A stretch of 64,000 bases of DNA from contig JBCAQO010000004.1 of assembly GCA_039111635.1 (NCBI GenBank), forward strand, positions 1,674,001 through 1,738,000, written 5' to 3'. Below the pieces are notes generated by a model. That model was not told the DNA's origin. It saw only the letters and a list, made by a program, of their open reading frames with translations, and made no database searches. A program made the translations under genes and the position numbers. Positions 58,263-64,000 of the stretch are shown piece after piece. Position 1 is the stretch's first letter. The number at the start of each line of letters is the position of its first letter. This stretch comes from Heterobasidion occidentale. Taxonomy: Eukaryota > Basidiomycota > Agaricomycetes > Russulales > Bondarzewiaceae.

Positions 58263-60739
58263 ATGAGCTGCCTAGATATCCCTATCGGTGACGGGCCTCG
58301 GTTGTTGCTCGTCGATTCCTACGATTCCTTCACCCACAAGTCTGTACTTACTCCTTTCTCGATTCTTCAACGGACCGACTCAAGTCTTTTGTTAGCCTTG
58401 CTGCGCTATGTCGTCAAGCCATTCCCGGCTGTCACGTACATATCATGAAAAACGACGTTCTCTCCGTTGAACAACTGTCCAGTGTCCTCTCTTACTTCTC
58501 TGCCGTGATTGTTGGGCCGGGGCCAGGATCTCCAGAGAATGCGGAAGATATTGGGATAGTCAAACATTTGTGGAAAATCTCAGACGACATCATGCTCCCA
58601 ATATTTGGCGTCTGCCTAGGACTCCAGAGCCTCGCCATTGAATTTGGGGCCAGTCTGAAGAGACTACATGTTGTCAAACATGGACAGATATCGCGAATAC
58701 ATCACGATGGGACTGATCTTTTCCAGGGTGTCGGGGTCGCAAATGCTGTACGTTATCATTCTCTCCACGTCGAGCTACCCGAAAATGGCGAGATAGAGCG
58801 ACTTGCGTGGGCCGACGACGGTGCTGAAAACGGACAAGTTGTCATGGCCGTAAAGCATAGGACAAAGCCCTTTTGGGCCGTCCAATATCATCCGGAATCC
58901 ATTTGCACTGCAGGGGGTGGTCTTGATGTGCTCCGCAACTTTTGGCGCCTGGCACAAGTCTGGCTTGCTACTCTCGCGCGGACGGTTCGACCTTTTGAAC
59001 CGGAGATCATTCAACTGGTCGGTCCGCCTTGGCCTCATCTGCGTCCGCATTCCCCTCCCAGCTCCCCACGAGGTCCTACTACATCGACAGTCGCTACTTC
59101 GGTGATAGATTTACCAAGAACGTCCGTGTCCACTATATGTGAGCTCCTCGGTGCTCGCGACGAAGCCTCACCTTTTGTTGTTTTAGAATCGGCTGCTCAA
59201 CCAGGCCGATTCTCGATCGTCGGATCCCTGACTGCCTGTTCGCCTAGGATAACCTACGTCGCAGGCGAAGCGCATGTGCGCCTTACCAGAGGAAGCAAGT
59301 CTACTTTGGAGCCTTTGGGAAGCCATGATATCTGGTCCTGGATCGCATCGTTTGTTCGTTGCCGCAAGATAGGTGGTGGTGCCCCCGAAATCCCTTTTTG
59401 GGGCGGGCTTGTTGGTTATCTGGGCTACGAAATTGGCGTCAACACAATCGGCGTACATCTGCCATCGCGAGACTGCGTCAATAGGGCTGGGCGACCTCCG
59501 GATGTAAATCTCGTTTTCGTCGAACGGAGCGTCGTTAAGGACATGTTAACCGGGAAGGCTTACGTTCAAACAATCAAAGCAAACGACGAAGCTTGGCTGA
59601 GAGAGACAGTTGCGAAATTGAAGAGCCAATCCGGTAGCTGCTCCGCAAAAGCTTCAAACATTATCACGGGACCCATCTTCCTCGATGCACCTCGTGTTAC
59701 GCTTCCCGACAAAGCCTTATACAAATCTCGTATCGCGCTGGCGAAGGAGCATCTATTTGCTGGCGATTCGTATGAGCTCTGTCTCACCGCCCTCACACGT
59801 ATTCGCGCCTTGTCTCGGAAACGCTGCTCCGGATCATCAACCTCATGGAACCTCTATAAGCTTCTTCAGCATCGTAATCCCGCCCCCCATGCTGGCTACC
59901 TTCGCCTTCACCCTACTACCCTCATTTCTTCGTCCCCGGAACGCTTTCTCTCCTTTTCTCGTCCGTCCTCCACTCTGTGCCAGCTCCGTCCAATCAAAGG
60001 GACAGTCCGCAAAGGCCCTGGCATCACCCGCGAAGTTGCTGAACAGGCGCTGAAGGGCTCTGCTAAAGAAGTGGCAGAGAACCTTATGATAGTCGACCTC
60101 ATCCGTCACGATTTGCACGGGGTCGTGGGGGACGACGTCACGGTCAAGCAGTTCTGCAGCGTAGAGGAATACGAGACCGTGTGGCAGCTCGTGAGTGTCA
60201 TAGAGGGAAGACTATCCGAGGGTGCAGATGGCCCCGATCTGGACTCTGAGGGTGAGCTGGGATGGGAGGTTCTCAGAAGAAGCCTGCCCCCAGGTACGTG
60301 CTTTGCGGTTGCGATGTGATGTATTTCTGAGTCGCTGTCTGATCCTTTCCTTGCATCTATAGGGAGTATGACTGGGGCACCTAAAAAGCGCAGCGTGGAA
60401 ATTTTACAAACCCTTGAAGATAATGAACGTAACATATATTCAGGTGTCTTCGGATACTGGTGCGTGAGTGGCGGAGGCGACTGGTCTGTCGTCATTCGCA
60501 GCTGTTTTAAACACGACGATCGGCATGATCATCATGATCATCCTGCCCCACGCCGAGATGAGGACGATGGACGTGCAAGAGCATCTCAAGACGTACAAGA
60601 CGTGGAAGAGGAGGAATGGACGATCGGTGCAGGCGGTGCCATCACCGCGCTTTCTGACGAGGACGCAGAATGGGATGAAATGATCACAAAGTTGCAGAGT
60701 GTGCTTCAGACATTCGAAGAGGCAGGACAAAGAATATAG
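58263..60739 (+). CDS. ABZ1: Bifunctional para-aminobenzoate synthase (PabA-PabB fusion)
   Basis: Aminodeoxychorismate synthase of folate synthesis: an N-terminal glutamine amidotransferase supplies ammonia to a C-terminal chorismate-using domain. Exons 58263-58339, 58396-60293 and 60363-60739 join in phase to 783 residues. The amidotransferase has LLVDSYDSFTHN, GPGPGSPENAEDIG, the nucleophile Cys in PIFGVCLGLQSLAIEFG, and HPESICT. The synthase domain has PGRFSIVGSL, GGLVGYLGYEIG, PIKGTVRKGPG, IVDLIRHDLHG and GSMTGAPKKRSVEI. The Lys of PIKGT marks PABA synthase rather than anthranilate synthase, which has Ala there. In fungi this fusion is the normal form. A stop-containing alternative reading after RYV at about 58430 disappears when the intron acceptor is placed at 58395. 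It faces TTI1 head-to-head. Confidence 0.94.
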
Positions 60740-61313
60740 AAGGCATGGCCGTTTGTATATGGGCGGGGAGTCATCAACTGGCTTCCATTAGTTCGCTTAG
60801 ATCTGTATCAACACATTCTGACTAGCACCACATACTTAGATAACGCCCGTAGCTACGAAATCACACTTATAATTATGTAGCATAGTTTTTTCTCATCAAA
60901 CGATGTTGTTTCCTTGTATCAGCCATCAGTGCCTCTAGCACTGGCTCTGTGACGAGATGATGGGACTTGAATACGGAACAGGATAACTCGTACTGCATTG
61001 ACCTATCCGTTCAAAGTATGGAGATGAGGGCCTGAATGTTAACAGAAAGAATACAATCCGCCAGGAGTTAATAGCATTAAACAGATAAAAAGTTTCGATC
61101 CTAGGAAGCTTCAGTAGCACCCAGGGAAAGCCTCCGGTAATTGGGAATAGGACACGAAGACGCGCATTGCGAGCGCGCTGTGAGGTCATATCACCAAAAT
61201 ATGATTACAGTGTGATCTACCTGTCAGAGACAGCCAAAATGTCTATTTACACACAAGCTACTGACAGAACCTACATCAGAAGAATAATATAGCAGATACA
61301 ACACGACTCAGAG
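60740..61313. other. Convergent 3' region ABZ1 / SDE2
   Basis: About 570 AT-rich bases between two opposing stop codons, probably both 3' untranslated regions. Open frames are short and unsupported. Confidence 0.5.
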
Positions 61314-62215
61314 CTAAGCGCCGACAGCCGCAACGTCAGAGACAGAGACAACAGTGGGGGATGCATCAACAGCGGGAGGGATTGGTAAAGAGGTTGAAGG
61401 TGCTAGTCCAGCCTTGGTAGTTGCGACGTCCTTCGAAGACGTTTCGTTCGGGCTTTGAGCAATCTTAGCCTTTTTCTTCTTCTTCAAGAACCCTACAATA
61501 ACCTTAGAGGTTAACTTTCATTGAGAGTGATAAGGAAAATGGTCTGACCAGCTGCTACAGCGCTCTTGACGTTGTCTACGATTTCTCTGCTCTGCTCGAG
61601 ATACTCCGTGTCATCAAGCCGATGCTTCTTCCCAGCAAGCGTTTCGGGTTCTCCGCTCCCGCTTGGGCCACCGTTCTTGTCAAGTCCCAACTTGCGCTCA
61701 AGAGCCTCAAGCTTGGCGCGTTGGGCCTCGGACGCAGCTTTCTTTCGAGCAGGTTCTTGTTCGAGGTACTCTGCAAGCCTATGCGAACACAAGGGGTTCA
61801 TCATTTGGCACCCAACAAGTAGACAAAAACAGGCGCACTTCTTTGCCTCTTTGATTGTGCTCAGCCTCCGACCGCTTAGATCTCTGCACGAGTCATTGTT
61901 ACTCGTCTTCTGGCTGCTCATCCGTCCACCAGCTGCACGCAATTGAGACCCGAAACCTCCCTTCCCACCGCGCATGCGAGGCGTGAGCCTCAGCGATACC
62001 AGTGCTTCATCGGGAGAATGGAGTGATGAGAGAGTGGAAAAGCCGTTCGAGAGGGCTCGAGAGTGAGGTGCGAGGAATAGGTCGGATGTTGGAGGAAGGA
62101 ATGGATAACGTGTCGATAGAACGCCATAGAGCTCGTCAATTGTCGTCTCTGATGGCGCAGAGAATGCAAGGGTCGGAAAAGGCGAGAAAGTGGAGACAAG
62201 CACGGTCGTAGACAT
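61314..62215 (-). CDS. SDE2: Sde2-like ubiquitin-fold splicing/genome-stability protein
   Basis: Sde2 is made as a ubiquitin-like precursor, cleaved after a Gly-Gly, and its C-terminal fragment beginning Lys-Gly-Gly acts in the spliceosome and in genome maintenance. The start at 62215 ([18 protein letters not shown]) leads through a ubiquitin-like fold to [20 protein letters not shown], the hallmark processing site. [17 protein letters not shown] follows across a short intron, then a charged coiled-coil region ([16 protein letters not shown]) and an Ala/Pro/Thr-rich tail with KKKKK near 61480, ending VSDVAAVGA at 61314. Two to three short introns. It is divergent from the Sec61-beta gene. Telomere-related functions reported for S. 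pombe Sde2 are inferred only by homology. Confidence 0.88.
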
Positions 62216-62453
62216 TGTCAAAGCTGCGGTTACAAGTCAAACACAGGAGAAGTTGGTCGTGGCTGAGCTGAGTCAGCTAGCAGCACTCAAGGTCCACGTG
62301 TCAGTATGGAGTTCCCGGGGTCCCTTCTCCCCAATCGAGGAATGCCAGCTAACTGACCAGCAAAGCAACCCAACCTTCGCCCACACCATGGTAAGCACCC
62401 CTCTCATCTCCTCCTTCAACGTGTTTCTGTGCAGGAATTCACCACACGAAACA
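62216..62453. promoter_or_regulatory. Bidirectional promoter SDE2 / Sec61 beta
   Basis: Only about 240 bases separate the divergent starts of Sde2 (minus) and Sec61 beta (plus). Both promoters must lie here. It may include a 5'-leader intron for the plus-strand gene, as CATGGTAAGC near 62387 and CTGTGCAG near 62434 resemble splice sites. Confidence 0.5.
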
Positions 62454-62937
62454 ATGTCTTCGCAGTCTGACTCTGACTCTGCCCGCCCCGCAACCCCCCG
62501 CACCGCCGGCGCAAACGCAGTTGCGAAACCACCAGGTGCACAGATTCGGTACGTGTGCTGGCTCTGACATTCGTCGCTACATTCTCCGTTTCAAACGAGT
62601 CCTGACCATGATCACGATATTGCGCTGCGTAATGTAGTCGTCGCGCTGGCGCCTCGCAAGTTTCAAAGCCAAACTCGTCGCGCGCAGCGGGTGCCGGCGG
62701 ATCTTCCAACACTATGCTCAAGCTCTACACCGACGACTCACCAGGACTCCGAGTGTGCGTTCTATACATTCCATTTCACCAGAGCGCCATGAACGCTGAT
62801 GTCGTCATATCTCTGCAACTTGCGCATGACAAACCCACAGAGACCCATTCATCGTCCTCGTCCTCTCGCTGTCCTTCATCGCATCCATCTTCTTCCTCCA
62901 CATCTCCGCGAAGATCATCCGTGCATTCACGAAGTAA
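62454..62937 (+). CDS. SBH1: Sec61 beta subunit of the ER translocon (Sbh1)
   Basis: Small tail-anchored subunit of the ER protein-conducting channel. Three exons (62454-62548, 62638-62754, 62841-62937) join in phase to 102 residues. The N-terminal half is Ser/Ala/Pro-rich and disordered. The conserved core NTMLKLYTDDSPGLRVDP precedes one C-terminal transmembrane helix (FIVLVLSLSFIASIFFLHI), and the protein ends RAFTK in the ER lumen. The length and topology are exactly those of the family, and the junction V-D-P across the second intron restores it. Being short and split it would be easy to miss in automated annotation. Confidence 0.95.
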
Positions 62938-63269
62938 TATATGTACTATCTTTCGCGTACCCTTTGGTTGAGTGCGCACGGTCACACGGTACACGGTCAA
63001 GCGGTCGGTGTTCACGCGGCGGTGGGGCTGGGACGGGATACTACCTAAAAGATCTTTTCCCACTACGGACTCTCGCATGTGTCTGGCAATGTCACGTTCC
63101 TTTCTTTATTGGCACGTCCTCACTCAATGTGTCGTGCGAAGGAACACGTTGCAGCAGCTTCCAATACTTCAGCCAGCAAGTTCCTCTCAGGGGAACACAA
63201 GTTCAAAAACGCAACTTTCGACAGCTTCCTAATCCCAAAACAAACTTCAACTTTCATTTATGGCCCCTT

Positions 63270-64000
63270 CTACGTGCTCGCCTTCTCTAGGACAGACCAT
63301 ATGCCATCTTCTACGGACCGGATGGTTTTGGACGAGGTATTCAAGCTGGTCATGAAGTACGCGACGTTGCCCAGTGTCCGAAAATGCATGCTGAACTGCG
63401 CGCCCCCTGGCGCAGGCGACCCACCATTTTCACCGTGATTCGCAGAGTTCAACGACTTGAGCACAGTTTCTGCCGAGTGCGATTGATATCCTAAACACGC
63501 CGCATGCTCAGCATGTTGATATCAGAAGCATGTCATGAATGACACTCACCGCCGTGGTGATCCACAAGTTTGATGGCTAACACCGTACCCAGTGTCATCA
63601 CTTCGCTGACCGCACCAAGGTTGGATACGGCATTAACGAAGCCAGGATCCCAGAAACTCCACACGTTCGCGGCTTCCCTCTCCGGCGTCAAGCCCCTCCA
63701 CATCTCCCGAGCCTCATTCCAAGCTTCGCCCTCCGCAAGCCCTTCCACAATATTCAGTGCCTCGTTCGCGACTTCGCAGCCCACGGCATGCGCGGAATAG
63801 CTGTGTCCATGCAAGAGGGCATCGACCTTGCTGTCGCTCAGGAATGCCCGGAAGATAGAGTCAGTCGCGAGCGTGGCCGCGAGGGGCACGAGACCGCCAG
63901 TGAGGATTTTAGCATTGACCGAGATATCAGGGTTGACACCGAGGAGAGGTCCGGTGCTTTGTAGGCCGAGGCGGTAGAGACCGACAAAGACTTCGTCGAA
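63270..64000 (-). CDS. Adenosylmethionine-8-amino-7-oxononanoate aminotransferase, C-terminal part (BioA/BioDA)
   Basis: PLP-dependent class III aminotransferase of biotin synthesis (makes diaminopelargonic acid). The gene enters from beyond 64000 and only its C-terminal part is inside. Visible are FDEVFVGLYRLG with the PLP-pocket Asp, the probable PLP lysine in NAKILTGGLVPLAATLATD, and LLHGHSYSAHAVGCEVANEA. A GTGAGT donor after DHHGG-type sequence at about 63548 and a CGGCAG acceptor near 63452 lead to the last exon with FRTLGNVAYFMTSLN, ending at a TAG (63270-63272). In fungi this domain is usually fused to dethiobiotin synthetase (BioD); that part, if present, is outside the window. Confidence 0.88.

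Noticed and set aside
58390..58444. Apparent frameshift or early stop in the PABA synthase after the first exon
   Set aside because: Choosing the acceptor TTAG at 58394-58395 gives a clean in-frame amidotransferase sequence, so no break exists.

Overview
The window reads as nuclear DNA of a basidiomycete fungus, most likely an agaricomycete. Nearly every gene is cut by many short introns (mostly about 50-70 nt, GT-AG with CTAAC/CTGAC-like branch sites). Genes are tightly packed on both strands, and several families are typical of mushroom-forming fungi: an aegerolysin beside MACPF genes, multi-pass membrane proteins, and an unusual bZIP class. No rRNA, tRNA or CRISPR array was recognised. Identifications rest on reading translated sequence; no database search was possible.

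Layout. 1-23 kb is a housekeeping block: uracil-DNA glycosylase (+), a bZIP factor (-), the TFIIH helicase XPB (-) divergent from the branch-point-binding protein BBP/SF1 (+), the rRNA m5C methyltransferase Rcm1 (-) divergent from a farnesylatable type I DnaJ (+), a secreted ThuA-like protein, a Rieske/AIF-type oxidoreductase and DNA polymerase eta. 23-32 kb holds a seven-TM receptor-like protein, a Ras GTPase and the complex I assembly factor CIA30. 32-43 kb is the accessory region: gene remnants, a small secreted Kre9/Knh1-like protein, a multi-pass membrane protein, a MACPF gene, an 81-bp inverted-repeat element with a 9-bp target duplication, a broken secreted-protein gene, a decayed second MACPF copy, and an aegerolysin gene. 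43-51 kb is metabolic: an NmrA-like reductase, ketol-acid reductoisomerase (Val/Ile synthesis), trimethyllysine dioxygenase (carnitine synthesis) and homoaconitase (lysine synthesis). 51-64 kb carries an unidentified proline-repeat protein, Tti1, the fused PABA synthase (folate), Sde2, Sec61 beta and the C-terminal part of a biotin-synthesis aminotransferase that leaves the window.

The most notable observations are: (i) the aegerolysin/MACPF locus, which resembles a two-component pore-forming module but has one MACPF copy in decay and a frame break in the aegerolysin; (ii) microexons of 6 nt (the D-K of the DnaJ HPD motif) and 14 nt (the second Rieske ligand pair); (iii) an apparent initiation codon split by an intron; (iv) GC-AG introns; and (v) single-base frame breaks in at least four otherwise conserved genes, which may be real or may be assembly errors. 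I did not find a clearly new biological system; the accessory region at 38-43 kb is the best candidate for follow-up.
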